64,000 nt of DNA from Kribbella sindirgiensis (GTDB taxonomy: Bacteria > Actinomycetota > Actinomycetes > Propionibacteriales > Kribbellaceae), in NCBI RefSeq assembly GCF_004331435.1, contig NZ_SJKA01000015.1:1-64000 (forward strand), read 5' to 3'. Under the pieces are notes generated by a model, which did no database searches, was not told where the DNA came from, and was given only the letters and a program-made list of their open reading frames with translations. Positions 7,864 to 15,745 of the stretch are shown here, piece by piece; position 1 is the stretch's first letter; each line of letters starts with the position of its first letter. Position numbers and translations under genes: made by a program.

Positions 7864-8437
7864 CAGCTGCCTCCTCGAGTGTCCGCCGGGCCAGCTCGAA
7901 GGCTGCCCGGACCGCCGCGACGTTGCCTTCGGCAATCTGTCCGGCGAAGCGGTCCCGGACGACAGTGACCACCGACTCGGCCTGCACCTGTCCGGTCAGC
8001 GCGGCGAACGCGCCCAGCAGTACGGCGCCGGGCAGCGGCCGGCCCAGATGGGTCAGCGCCAGCTCGGTCGCCGGGATCGTCAGTACGCGTCCGGACCTGA
8101 ACCGGCCGACGAACGCGTCCAGTCCGAGCTCGGCGAGCGACCATGACGTGTTGATCAGCAGATAACCGTCGTCGCCGAGACCGCCGAACACATCGGTGTG
8201 ATGAATCAAGGTGGCGTCCTGCACGATCACCGCGTCCGGCTCCGCGATCGGCTCGTGGGTCCGGATCGGCCGGTCGCCGATCCGGCAGAATCCGACCACC
8301 GGCGCGCCGGTTCGCTCCGACCCGAACGTCGGGAACGCCTGCGCATGCTGCCCTTCGGCGAACGCGGCGACCGACAGCAACTCGGCCGTCGTCACCACCC
8401 CTTGGCCACCGCGGCCGTGGATCCGCACCTCGAACAT
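7847..8437 (-). CDS. porG: Pyruvate (2-oxoacid):ferredoxin oxidoreductase, gamma subunit
   Basis: The 196-residue protein starts MFEVRIHGRGGQGVVTTAEL, the signature start of the gamma domain. It continues with FPTFGSERTGAPVVGFCRI and DAVIVQDATLI, both conserved in PorG. This subunit helps bind CoA and stabilises the complex. Length is normal for the family (about 180-200). The ATG at 8437 was preferred to upstream in-frame starts because the family begins exactly here and a GGTGAG site precedes it. It sits 5 bp downstream of the PEP-synthase-like gene and overlaps porA by 17 bp. Confidence 0.92.
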   Translation of the reverse strand: MFEVRIHGRGGQGVVTTAELLSVAAFAEGQHAQAFPTFGSERTGAPVVGFCRIGDRPIRTHEPIAEPDAVIVQDATLIHHTDVFGGLGDDGYLLINTSWSLAELGLDAFVGRFRSGRVLTIPATELALTHLGRPLPGAVLLGAFAALTGQVQAESVVTVVRDRFAGQIAEGNVAAVRAAFELARRTLEEAADALTD

Positions 8438-8442
8438 CGGGC

Positions 8443-9417
8443 TCACCCGAGCTGCGGTACGGCGACACCGCGGCCGCGGGCTGTGATGGTCACCGCGGGA
8501 ACCGTCCACGGGCGGACCTCGACGACGTACAGAGTCCCGGACAGGCCGTCCTTCGCCCACTCCAGCGTCATCGGGCGGCGGAAATGCTTGTCGGCGGCCT
8601 CGGACCACTCGGCGAGTTGCCGGAGTTCGTCGTCGGACAGCACCAGGGCCATCCGCTCGTCGTACGTCGTGGGGATGCGTTGGGTACCGCGCGGATCGGC
8701 GTACACGGACTTGGTCAGCTTGGCGCCGCGGTGCCGCACGATCAGTGGCCTGCTGCCGGGGTGAACGGAGTACTGGTCGGCGTCGCCGACGGGCGGCTCT
8801 CCCAGACCCCACGCGGCGCGGACGCGGACGAACGTGCTCTCGCCACGCGCCGTACCGGAGGCGCCGACATCGGCACGCACCATCGACTGGACGGTCACCG
8901 CCATCACGGCCTTCAGGTGGTCGCCGCCCATCGCCTCACGGTTGCCGACGGCAACCACGTTGAACAGCGACGCGAAGCACCTCCGGCAGGCCGCAACCAC
9001 GTCGGCTCCGGTCCGCAGGTGCAGAAACACGTCGTCCTGTACGTCGTCCGCCGGCTCGACCGGACTGCACCGTACGGCGACATCGGTACCGTCGCCGCCC
9101 AGCTCGTCGTACGCGGCCATGATCTCGTCGGTGAGCCCGGTCGGCACCGGCGCGTCCCGGAACGCCGACCGGATCTCGGCAGCCGCGACGACCAGGTCAC
9201 GGCCGGCGCGGAACCGGCGGATCGCCTGCGCGATCGACGGGCCGAGCCGGCCCTCCTGGACGAACTCCCGGTACGCCGCCGCGGTCACCGCGAACCCTTC
9301 GGGAACACGGATTCCCTCGCGGGCGAGCCCGGTCAGCCGGGAAGCCTTCACCCCGATCTGCTCCGCGGGCGCGGGTTCGGTGTCGCCGTCGAGCCGTACG
9401 ACGTACTCGGTGTTCAT
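8443..9417 (-). CDS. Stand-alone PEP/pyruvate-binding (PPDK_N) domain protein
   Basis: The 324-residue protein matches only the N-terminal ATP-grasp-like domain of phosphoenolpyruvate synthase and pyruvate phosphate dikinase. It shows IGVKASRLTGLAREGIRVPE and GFAVTAAAYREF, then TYDERMALVLSDDELRQLAEW and a terminal VEVRPWTVP. The phosphohistidine domain and the C-terminal PEP-binding barrel (another ~450 residues in PpsA) are absent, and no neighbouring gene supplies them. The usual SATAED loop is replaced by VRCSPVEPADDVQDDVF. The gene is intact, with a GGAGGAGAG site before the ATG, and lies 22 bp after gap. It may be a phosphotransfer or nucleotide-binding accessory protein; full PEP synthase activity is not supported. 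Confidence 0.8.
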   Translation of the reverse strand: MNTEYVVRLDGDTEPAPAEQIGVKASRLTGLAREGIRVPEGFAVTAAAYREFVQEGRLGPSIAQAIRRFRAGRDLVVAAAEIRSAFRDAPVPTGLTDEIMAAYDELGGDGTDVAVRCSPVEPADDVQDDVFLHLRTGADVVAACRRCFASLFNVVAVGNREAMGGDHLKAVMAVTVQSMVRADVGASGTARGESTFVRVRAAWGLGEPPVGDADQYSVHPGSRPLIVRHRGAKLTKSVYADPRGTQRIPTTYDERMALVLSDDELRQLAEWSEAADKHFRRPMTLEWAKDGLSGTLYVVEVRPWTVPAVTITARGRGVAVPQLG

Positions 9418-9439
9418 CTCTCCTCCAGAGCTGCTGAGG

Positions 9440-10447
9440 TCAGAGCGAGGTGGCGACGAGCTCGGTCAGGTCGACCAGGCGGCTCGTGTAGCCCCACTCG
9501 TTGTCGTACCAACCGAAGACCTTGACCAGGTGGTCCCGGACCTGCGTCAGCTGCGCGTCGAAGATGCACGACGCCGGATCGCCGACGATGTCGCGCGACA
9601 CGATCGGGTCCGTGGTGTAGCGCAGGATGCCCTTCAGCGGACCGGCCGCCGCATCGGCGAACGCCTGGTTCACCTCGTCGACCGTGACCGCCCGGGACAG
9701 CTCGACCGAGAGGTCGGTGAGCGAGCCGTCCTCGATCGGCACCCGCACCGCGACGCCGTCGATCTTGCCGGCCAGCTCCGGGATCACCAGGCCGACCGCA
9801 CGGGCCGCGCCGGTGCTGGTCGGGATCAGGTTGGCGGCCCCGGACCGTCCGCGCCGCAGGTCCTTGTGCGGGGAGTCGAGCAGCACCTGGTCGTTGGTGT
9901 AACTGTGGATCGTCGTCATCAGCCCGCGCTCGATCCCGAAGGCCCGGTGCAGCACCGACACCATCGGCGCCACGCAGTTCGTGGTGCACGAGGCGTTCGA
10001 GATGACGTCGTGGGTCGCCGGGTCGTAGTCGTCCTCGTTGACGCCGAGCACGACGGTCGCGTCGACGTCCTTGCCCGGCACCGACAGGATCACCTTGCGG
10101 GCACCGGCGGTGAGGTGTGCACCGGCGCCCTCCCGGGTGCGGAACTTCCCGGTCGACTCGATCACGATGTCGGCGCCGACCGCGGCCCAGTCCAGCCGGG
10201 CAGGATCACGCTCGGCGGTGGCCCGCAGGGTCCGGCCGCCGACCGTGATCGTCTTCTCGGTGTGACCGACCTCCTCCTTCAGGGGGCCGTACGTCGAGTC
10301 GTAGCGGAGCAGGTGCGCGAGCGTCTCCGGCGCGGCGACGTCGTTGATCGCCACCACCTCGATGCCACTGGATCCGCGGTCGAGTACGCAGCGCAGGTAG
10401 TCCCGCCCGATGCGCCCGAACCCGTTGATCCCCACTCGTACGCTCAT
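9440..10447 (-). CDS. gap: Glyceraldehyde-3-phosphate dehydrogenase, type I
   Basis: The 335-residue enzyme starts MSVRVGINGFGRIGRDYLRC. It has the NAD-binding GINGFGRIGR motif, the catalytic cysteine C154 in SNASCTTNC and the C-terminal WYDNEWGYTSRLVDL. N35-D36 in VVAINDVA fits NAD+ rather than NADP+ preference. It oxidises glyceraldehyde 3-phosphate to 1,3-bisphosphoglycerate. Actinobacteria usually have a housekeeping gap beside pgk and tpi; this copy sits instead with pyruvate:ferredoxin oxidoreductase genes, so it is probably a condition-specific paralogue. A DosR-like box lies 66-79 bp upstream, inside the end of the preceding gene. Confidence 0.96.
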   Translation of the reverse strand: MSVRVGINGFGRIGRDYLRCVLDRGSSGIEVVAINDVAAPETLAHLLRYDSTYGPLKEEVGHTEKTITVGGRTLRATAERDPARLDWAAVGADIVIESTGKFRTREGAGAHLTAGARKVILSVPGKDVDATVVLGVNEDDYDPATHDVISNASCTTNCVAPMVSVLHRAFGIERGLMTTIHSYTNDQVLLDSPHKDLRRGRSGAANLIPTSTGAARAVGLVIPELAGKIDGVAVRVPIEDGSLTDLSVELSRAVTVDEVNQAFADAAAGPLKGILRYTTDPIVSRDIVGDPASCIFDAQLTQVRDHLVKVFGWYDNEWGYTSRLVDLTELVATSL

Positions 10448-10480
10448 GATCGGCCCTTCAGTCGGTGTCTTCCGTTGTTC

Positions 10481-11938
10481 TCATTCCATCGGCGCGGGCG
10501 GCGGTCCTTGCAGGGCCGAAGGTCCTGGCTGCGGCCGCCGGACGACCGCCACCACGACGAGGGCGACACCGAGCAGCAGCGTCAGACCGGCGCTCGCGAG
10601 CACCGCGATCCAGGCCCACTCCAGCGACGGAGCGGTGGCCCCGACGTCCGCGCGGACACCGATGTTCGCGCTGCCGTCGGCCGCCATCACGACGAGCGTC
10701 CAGTCGCCGTTCTCGACCGGCCACGTGATCGTCTGCTCACCCGGACCGGAGGACTGGACCCGCCAGATCTCCAGTTCGGCAGGCGAAGACGACGGCGCGC
10801 CGCCGGCATGGTCGTCGTACGTCGTCCGGTCGGTCCCGATCGACCTGACGGTGGCGTAACCGACACCGGCCAGGTACGTCTCCACATCAGCCGACCTCGC
10901 CAGGCCGACGAACACCGGTACGCCGTCGGTCGAGGCCACGCGGATCCGCACGTCACCGAACCAGTCCCGTGGGACCGTCGTGGCGCCGATGTCGATCGTG
11001 AAGTTCTCACTCGTCAGCGCATAGCCCGTCGTGCTCAGCGTCACCTGACCCGAGGTGACGAAGCCGGCCGAGTCCCGGCGTCCCTCGTCGAGCCAGGCCA
11101 GCGCGCCGCCGACGGCCAGGCCGGTGACCGAGGCCAGAGTCACCACGACGCCGACCACAAGTGTGACGATCCGCCCGGCCGTCATCCGTACCCCAGGCCG
11201 ACCCGGTTCACCCGGCTGCCGCAGCGGCCGGTCAACGGGTGGTGGGCCCGCGGACGGCGGTTCGTGCAGCTTCGTAGTACCGGGGTCGTCACCGCCCATG
11301 TCGAGGCGGAACGGCGGGTACTCGTCGACCATGAGCCCGGCGTACGCCGCCACGCGCAGCGCCCAGCGGTTCATCCCCAGGACGAAGTCGAAGACCGATC
11401 GCGGATACCTTCCCGTGAACAGCAGCACGATCGCGGCCACCAGAACGAGCAGGCCGACCAGCCCACCGCCCCACGCCCAGGCCCGGTCGTCCGCCTGCGT
11501 CGCGAACCAGGTCCCGCTGCCGACGAAGAACGCGACCACGATGTAGTGCGGGATCGCCAGCAACCACCACTTGACCAGCACCAGCCCGCGGGACAGGTGT
11601 TCCGGGTACTTCACCTCGAGGTGCGCCGGATAGTCCGGTACGTCGTGCAGCGTGAACGGCGGGTACTTGTCGGTGCCCAGCGCACCGTACGCGTAGAACT
11701 GCACCCGCCAGCTCCACCGCAGTACCCCGACGTTGAAGTCGAAGATTCCCCGCGGGTAGCGGCCGGTGAACAGGATCGCGAAGAACGCCACGAAGCTCAG
11801 CAGTGCGAACGCGATCCACAACACCGCCAGCACGAACAGGTGCGGAATCACCAGCACCCATTTCACCAACCACAACCAGCGATTCAGCCGATCGTCGAGC
11901 GCCCCGTCCACCCGGACCGGGTACGTCGTCGTACTCAT
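10481..11938 (-). CDS. Membrane protein with two DUF4389 units and an extracytoplasmic C-terminal domain
   Basis: This 485-residue protein has two similar DUF4389 halves. Each has a pair of membrane helices and a conserved loop: LFTGRYPRGIFDFNVGVLRW followed by YPPF, then LFTGRYPRSVFDFVLGMNRW followed by EYPPF. A Pro-rich linker follows (about residues 235-260), then a further membrane segment (IVTLVVGVVVTLASVTGLAV), a beta-rich region of about 170 residues, and a last helix (IAVLASAGLTLLLGVALVVV). Function is unknown. The ATG at 11938 has a GGGAGGA site. It heads the minus-strand run into gap, 33 bp further on, and faces the divergent 2TM gene. Confidence 0.8.
   Translation of the reverse strand: MSTTTYPVRVDGALDDRLNRWLWLVKWVLVIPHLFVLAVLWIAFALLSFVAFFAILFTGRYPRGIFDFNVGVLRWSWRVQFYAYGALGTDKYPPFTLHDVPDYPAHLEVKYPEHLSRGLVLVKWWLLAIPHYIVVAFFVGSGTWFATQADDRAWAWGGGLVGLLVLVAAIVLLFTGRYPRSVFDFVLGMNRWALRVAAYAGLMVDEYPPFRLDMGGDDPGTTKLHEPPSAGPPPVDRPLRQPGEPGRPGVRMTAGRIVTLVVGVVVTLASVTGLAVGGALAWLDEGRRDSAGFVTSGQVTLSTTGYALTSENFTIDIGATTVPRDWFGDVRIRVASTDGVPVFVGLARSADVETYLAGVGYATVRSIGTDRTTYDDHAGGAPSSSPAELEIWRVQSSGPGEQTITWPVENGDWTLVVMAADGSANIGVRADVGATAPSLEWAWIAVLASAGLTLLLGVALVVVAVVRRPQPGPSALQGPPPAPME
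10513..10526. promoter_or_regulatory. DosR/DevR-like box upstream of gap, inside the DUF4389 gene
   Basis: GGGCCGAAGGTCCT matches GGGNCNNNNGNCCY exactly within CAGGGCCGAAGGTCCTG. It overlaps codons near the end of the DUF4389 gene and ends 66 bp before the gap ATG. It would give the gap-por genes a promoter of their own. Confidence 0.55.
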
Positions 11939-12000
11939 CACGGTCCTCCCGTCGCTTGTCGTCTCCTGCCAGCGTCGAACCGGGAACCGCCGGACCAGCA

Positions 12001-12014
12001 GAGCCGAAGGTCCT
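12001..12014. promoter_or_regulatory. DosR/DevR-like box between divergent DUF4389 and 2TM genes
   Basis: GAGCCGAAGGTCCT fits GGGNCNNNNGNCCY with one mismatch (second G replaced by A). It is 63 bp upstream of the DUF4389 ATG and 78 bp upstream of the 2TM ATG, so one site could serve both directions. Confidence 0.5.
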
Positions 12015-12091
12015 GCCCGAGGCACGTCTTGCTGCCCTGACCGGCCGGCCCGCGGCGGCACACGCTGGAGACGAGGAGCAAGGAGGCAGTG

Positions 12092-12400
12092 ATGGAAGTC
12101 AAGGACGAGAAGGTCGTCGATCGGCCGCTGCCGGCCGACCCCGACGAGAAGTTGCGCGAGCAGGCGGTCGAGGAACTGCGCAAGCGGCGTGACCTGGCCG
12201 GTCACGTCCTCGCCTACCTGACGGTGAACATCTTCCTGATGGTCATCTGGTATCTCACCGGCGCCGGGTTCTTCTGGCCGGCCTTTCCGCTGTTCGGCTG
12301 GGGCATCGGCCTGATCTTCCACGCCTGGGACGTGTTCTGGCCGCCGCCCAGCGAGGCCGCGGTGCAGTCCGCGATGGAGCGGATCGTACGGCGTCGTTGA
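12092..12400 (+). CDS. 2TM-domain small membrane protein
   Basis: The 102-residue protein begins MEVKDEKVVDRPLPADPDEK. A charged helix (KLREQAVEELRKRRDLAGHV) leads into two hydrophobic segments, AYLTVNIFLMVIWYLTGAGF and FPLFGWGIGLIFHAWDVFW. This is the pattern of the 2TM domain often found as a membrane anchor in actinobacterial kinases and regulators, here without any fused domain. The ATG at 12092 follows AGGAGG with optimal spacing and is preferred to the GTG one codon earlier. It shares its upstream region, with a DosR-like box, with the divergent DUF4389 gene. Confidence 0.8.
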   Translation: MEVKDEKVVDRPLPADPDEKLREQAVEELRKRRDLAGHVLAYLTVNIFLMVIWYLTGAGFFWPAFPLFGWGIGLIFHAWDVFWPPPSEAAVQSAMERIVRRR

Positions 12401-12407
12401 CGGAAAC

Positions 12408-12435
12408 GAGCCGGTTCCGCTTCAGGGACCGGCTC
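12408..12435. terminator. Bidirectional hairpin between convergent genes
   Basis: GAGCCGGTTCC and GGGACCGGCTC pair (one G-T wobble) around the loop GCTTCA. The hairpin lies in the 48-bp gap between the 2TM gene and the Rv1733c-like gene, which converge. Confidence 0.6.
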
Positions 12436-12448
12436 TACTTCTGGCCGC

Positions 12449-13060
12449 CTACTTCTGGCCGCGGAGCCAGCGCGGGGCGATGGTGTCCCATTCGGTGTCC
12501 CAGGCACGCAGCCGGCGCCGGTCCAGCGGCACCCGTGCGAGGCGGAACAGTCCCCACAGCACGAGCCACGAACCGAACACGGTGAAGATCCCCGCGGTGA
12601 TCCCGAACGCCGCATCGTCCGCCGTGGAGCGCGGCGCGGCCACGATGGTCCCGGAGCTGTCCAGCCAGACGGTCACGTCCGCACCGGTCTTGGTGCCCCT
12701 GACCACGCTCGTGTAGCCCTGGCGGTCGACGCCCTGCGTGTCGACGTACCCGACCTGAATGATGGTCAGCACGTCACCGGGCACACTCGGCACGTCGTGT
12801 TCCGCGCTTTCCAGGGTCCGCGCCTGCACCTGGTGCAGGGCGGCCCGCTGCCGGTCCGACGACGCGTCGAGCGAGTTCTGTACGCCGCTGCCGATCGCCG
12901 CCCCGACCGGGATCATCAGCAGCGCGACGGTCAACGCGCACCAGAGCAGCACGGTTTCGAACCGGTCCGACTGACGGCGCAACGGGTTGCGGCCGATTCC
13001 CAGCCGACGGGCCTGCATGAGCGCCCACAGCTCCCCAGAACGTTGCTTCGCGGCACTCAT
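12449..13060 (-). CDS. Rv1733c-family two-helix membrane protein
   Basis: The 203-residue protein starts MSAAKQRSGELWALMQARRL. NPLRRQSDRFETVLLWCALT leads into the first helix (VLLWCALTVALLMIPVGAAIGSG). An extracytoplasmic loop of about 110 residues with GTKTGADVTVWLDSSGTIVA follows, then a second helix (FGITAGIFTVFGSWLVLWGL). This matches the layout and key phrases of Mycobacterium tuberculosis Rv1733c (NPLVRGTDRLEAVVM, GTKSGDRVGIWVDSAGQLV), a DosR-regulated latency antigen of unknown function. The ATG has GGGAGGT seven bases upstream. The stop codon falls in a 14-bp tandem duplication (12435-12462). Confidence 0.85.
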   Translation of the reverse strand: MSAAKQRSGELWALMQARRLGIGRNPLRRQSDRFETVLLWCALTVALLMIPVGAAIGSGVQNSLDASSDRQRAALHQVQARTLESAEHDVPSVPGDVLTIIQVGYVDTQGVDRQGYTSVVRGTKTGADVTVWLDSSGTIVAAPRSTADDAAFGITAGIFTVFGSWLVLWGLFRLARVPLDRRRLRAWDTEWDTIAPRWLRGQK

Positions 13061-13229
13061 GACGACCTCCCCTGATCCGGCTTGGACGCAGGGGACCGGC
13101 TCCCCGGACCGTTGTCCGTCTTGGCGACGGCGGGTCTCGTGGCTCTCGGCCACCCCTTGTCGGTTCGGTTCCGGCGAGCCGGTCTGTCCCCTGCTCTTCC
13201 AGATTCGGCTGTCCGGCGCGCTGGGGTCA

Positions 13230-13243
13230 GGGCCCAAGGTCCT
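13230..13243. promoter_or_regulatory. DosR/DevR-like box upstream of the Rv1733c-like gene
   Basis: GGGCCCAAGGTCCT matches GGGNCNNNNGNCCY exactly within CAGGGCCCAAGGTCCTG. It is 170 bp from the Rv1733c-like ATG, farther than the other copies, in the 269-bp gap that otherwise holds no convincing gene. Confidence 0.5.
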
Positions 13244-13329
13244 GAGCTGCGCCGGACCCTCGTCACTCGCGGATCAGGACCTTCACGGGCGTCACTTCCA
13301 GCAGTACGTGCCCCGGTCTCGTGACCGGG

Positions 13330-15285
13330 TCAGCCGGCTCGGTAGAGCGAACCGCCGCCGGAGATCGCGATGGACGCTGCCTTTCCACCCACGTTCAGGG
13401 AGACCATGAACGTCGTCCCCGACCAGTAGGACTTGTAGGTCACCGCGCCCGACGCGCGGACCGGGACGACGAACGACAGGATCGACGCCGTCGTGCCGGA
13501 GCGAGCCATCATGATCGTCGGCGCCGACTTGCGGACGTAGCTGCTCGGGTAGGTCCACCCCTGGATCGGGCTGGTCTGCCCCTGCTTCACCAGGGTCGCT
13601 CCGGCCGGCAGTGCCTGCTTGAACGGGAGCTGGAAGAGGACCGTCCTCGTGCTGTCACCCGGCGCCATCGCCGTGGCGGTCGTCCGCGAGTACACGGTCG
13701 CACGCTGATCGGCCGGCAGGTGCCACAACGTCTGGAACGCCTGGGCCGTCCGGGCCGAGGCTGTGTCCCACGTGACGATCAGATCCGGGTCCTTCAGCAC
13801 CAGCACCCGCCGTACCCGGCTGATTCCGCTGCCCGGCACATCGGTGAGCACGTACGACTCCGAGTTCGTCTTCACCGAGTACGACGTCAGCTTCGTGACC
13901 GGGTTCAGGTTCGTCGACATCGGTGTCGACAGCACGCTGTGCGCAGTCTGACCGAGCGTCCACGTGCGCCAGACACCGGCGTTGTACGCCGCGTACCCAC
14001 CATTGATGACGATGTCGCGCCCACGCGCCGTGTAGGTGATGCCGGTGTGGTCGAAGTGCCCGTGGAACGCCCGCGCCGGCCCGAACCGGATGCTGTACGC
14101 CGACTCGCCCGCGAACCCGCGTGCGGGATCGGTGCCCCAGCCGGTGCGCCCGAACACATAACCGGCGGAGTAGACCCCGACCCGCCACAGCGGCGCCGTG
14201 CCCCGCGTACCCAGCGATCCGGCGTACTCCATCGGCGTCCCCGGCCACGGATAGGTCGCCTGCAGCTCGGTGTCACCGATCTGCGGCAGCTTGCCCAGCG
14301 AGTTCGTTGCCAACGTCAACCATTTGCCCAGCAGCGCCCGCCGGGTCACCATCGTCGTACCGGGATCGACTCCCCCGTTCTGCAGCACGGTGATCGCCCG
14401 GCCCCAGAGCGAGTAGTTGAACGACGCGTAGCCCGTCGACTGCTCGTTCGTCGACCCCTGCGCGTCGATCGACGTGGTGATCGCCGCCGCCAACCGCTGC
14501 ACGGCGAGATTCTTGTAGTCGCTGCGGCTCAAGGTGACCCCGACGCCGAACAGCGCGATGCTCTCGTCGGTGCCGTGGTTCCAGGCACCGCTCCAGTAGT
14601 TCGTGAGGAACCGCGCGTGGCTCAGCAGCGCCGCGTCGACCCACGCATAGCGAGCGGGGACTGTGGTGACCTTCAGCCCGGACAGGATCGCCTGGCGCAG
14701 GCAGATCAGCACGTTGGTGCGGTGCATGGTGGACTCCCACGCGCCGACGTTCGCCTTCCACGAGTACGGGTTGTCGCGGTACCAGTCGTACGCGATCGTG
14801 TTCACCCGGGTCAGCGCCGTCAGGTCACCCTTGCTCCCGGCAATGATTCCTTGGCCGAGCCAGCGCAGCGAGTGGAACCACATGTACCAACTGGCGTTCT
14901 TGTACGGATTCAGCGCCCAGTTGATGTTGCCGCCACCGTTGCCGACCTTGTACGCCGCGTAAGGCTGCCACGTGAACTTGTCGGCGTACAGATTCGCCAA
15001 CGGGTTCTGGGCATCCAGCCCGCTGAAACCCGGGCACGCGTAGAACGGTGCCGCGAGAGTCTGTACCGCTTGTTTTCCGACATCCGTGGCCGGCGCGGAC
15101 GTCGCGGGTACGTAGTTGCTCGCACCGGGCACGAACTGGGCCTGTCCCGGAGCCGCCGGTGCCGGCGTGATCGTGATCCCGGGCGTCTCCGTCGGTGCTC
15201 GCATGCTGCCGGTGGCGGTTCCCGCCGCCCCCACCAGAAGAACGGCGATCCCCGCGATGACGCCGTAGGTTCGTGTGAATCTCAT
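13330..15285 (-). CDS. Secreted heparinase II/III-like polysaccharide lyase
   Basis: The 651-residue protein has a Sec signal peptide (MRFTRTYGVIAGIAVLLVGA, cleavage near residue 25). An alpha/alpha-toroid-like region follows at about residues 70-390, with NPYSWKANVGAWESTMHRTN and GAWNHGTDESIALFGVGV. The heparinase II/III beta domain comes next, with HGHFDHTGITYTARGRDIVI and INGGYAAYNAG. The family cleaves acidic polysaccharides such as heparin, alginate or oligoalginate by beta-elimination; the actual polymer is not predictable. The ATG has GAGGGGGA upstream. A DosR-like box lies 78-91 bp upstream, an unexpected control for a secreted lyase. It is flanked by two Rv-type dormancy genes. Confidence 0.8.
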   Translation of the reverse strand: MRFTRTYGVIAGIAVLLVGAAGTATGSMRAPTETPGITITPAPAAPGQAQFVPGASNYVPATSAPATDVGKQAVQTLAAPFYACPGFSGLDAQNPLANLYADKFTWQPYAAYKVGNGGGNINWALNPYKNASWYMWFHSLRWLGQGIIAGSKGDLTALTRVNTIAYDWYRDNPYSWKANVGAWESTMHRTNVLICLRQAILSGLKVTTVPARYAWVDAALLSHARFLTNYWSGAWNHGTDESIALFGVGVTLSRSDYKNLAVQRLAAAITTSIDAQGSTNEQSTGYASFNYSLWGRAITVLQNGGVDPGTTMVTRRALLGKWLTLATNSLGKLPQIGDTELQATYPWPGTPMEYAGSLGTRGTAPLWRVGVYSAGYVFGRTGWGTDPARGFAGESAYSIRFGPARAFHGHFDHTGITYTARGRDIVINGGYAAYNAGVWRTWTLGQTAHSVLSTPMSTNLNPVTKLTSYSVKTNSESYVLTDVPGSGISRVRRVLVLKDPDLIVTWDTASARTAQAFQTLWHLPADQRATVYSRTTATAMAPGDSTRTVLFQLPFKQALPAGATLVKQGQTSPIQGWTYPSSYVRKSAPTIMMARSGTTASILSFVVPVRASGAVTYKSYWSGTTFMVSLNVGGKAASIAISGGGSLYRAG

Positions 15286-15362
15286 CGGTCTGTCCCCCTC
15301 TTGCAGCGCCGCCACCCGGCGGCGATGCAATCGAGGGTCCGGTTCGTCGTCGACGCTCCCCA

Positions 15363-15376
15363 GAGACCAAGGTCCC
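15363..15376. promoter_or_regulatory. DosR/DevR-like box upstream of the heparinase-like gene
   Basis: GAGACCAAGGTCCC fits GGGNCNNNNGNCCC with one mismatch. It lies 78 bp upstream of the lyase ATG, in the 113-bp gap after the DUF1876 gene. Confidence 0.45.
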
Positions 15377-15398
15377 CATCGGACTAGGCCGGTCAGCG

Positions 15399-15674
15399 TC
15401 AGCTGTGCAGGTGAACGCCCTGGTGGGTGATCGCCTCGATGTCGGATGCGGCGGCGTGCAGCAGCTTGTGCGCGAGGTCCGACAGCGCCCGGGCCACGGC
15501 CAGCTCGTCGCCGATCTCCGCGATCTCGGCGTCGTCCGGGTTGCGATGGGCGGCGCCGTGGCCGACCAGGTGCGTCTTGTCGTTGGTCTGCAACCGGGCC
15601 TCCGCCCGGGTGGTCCGCTCGTCGTCGTGCTCGTCGACGTAGATGTCCACGCGCCACCGCCTGCTGGTGATCAT
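15399..15674 (-). CDS. DUF1876 (Rv1738/Rv2632c-like) stress protein
   Basis: The 91-residue protein starts MITSRRWRVDIYVDEHDDER. It aligns by eye along its whole length with M. tuberculosis Rv1738: VDIYVDEHDDERTTRAEARL, GHGAAHRNPDDAEIAEIGDE and LAVARALSDLAHKLLHAAAS followed by DIEAITHQ. Rv1738 is among the most strongly hypoxia-induced DosR genes, and its fold resembles ribosome-hibernation factors. The cytoplasmic ribosome-related role is inference from that family. The ATG has GGAAGGACGAG upstream. A DosR-like box with one mismatch lies 72-85 bp upstream, shared with the divergent small gene at 15835. Confidence 0.9.
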   Translation of the reverse strand: MITSRRWRVDIYVDEHDDERTTRAEARLQTNDKTHLVGHGAAHRNPDDAEIAEIGDELAVARALSDLAHKLLHAAASDIEAITHQGVHLHS

Positions 15675-15745
15675 GATCTCGTCCTTCCGCCTGCGCAGAT
15701 CTTCGCTGTCGCGGCCATCGTCGGAGTTCCGCCGGCGACGTACCA

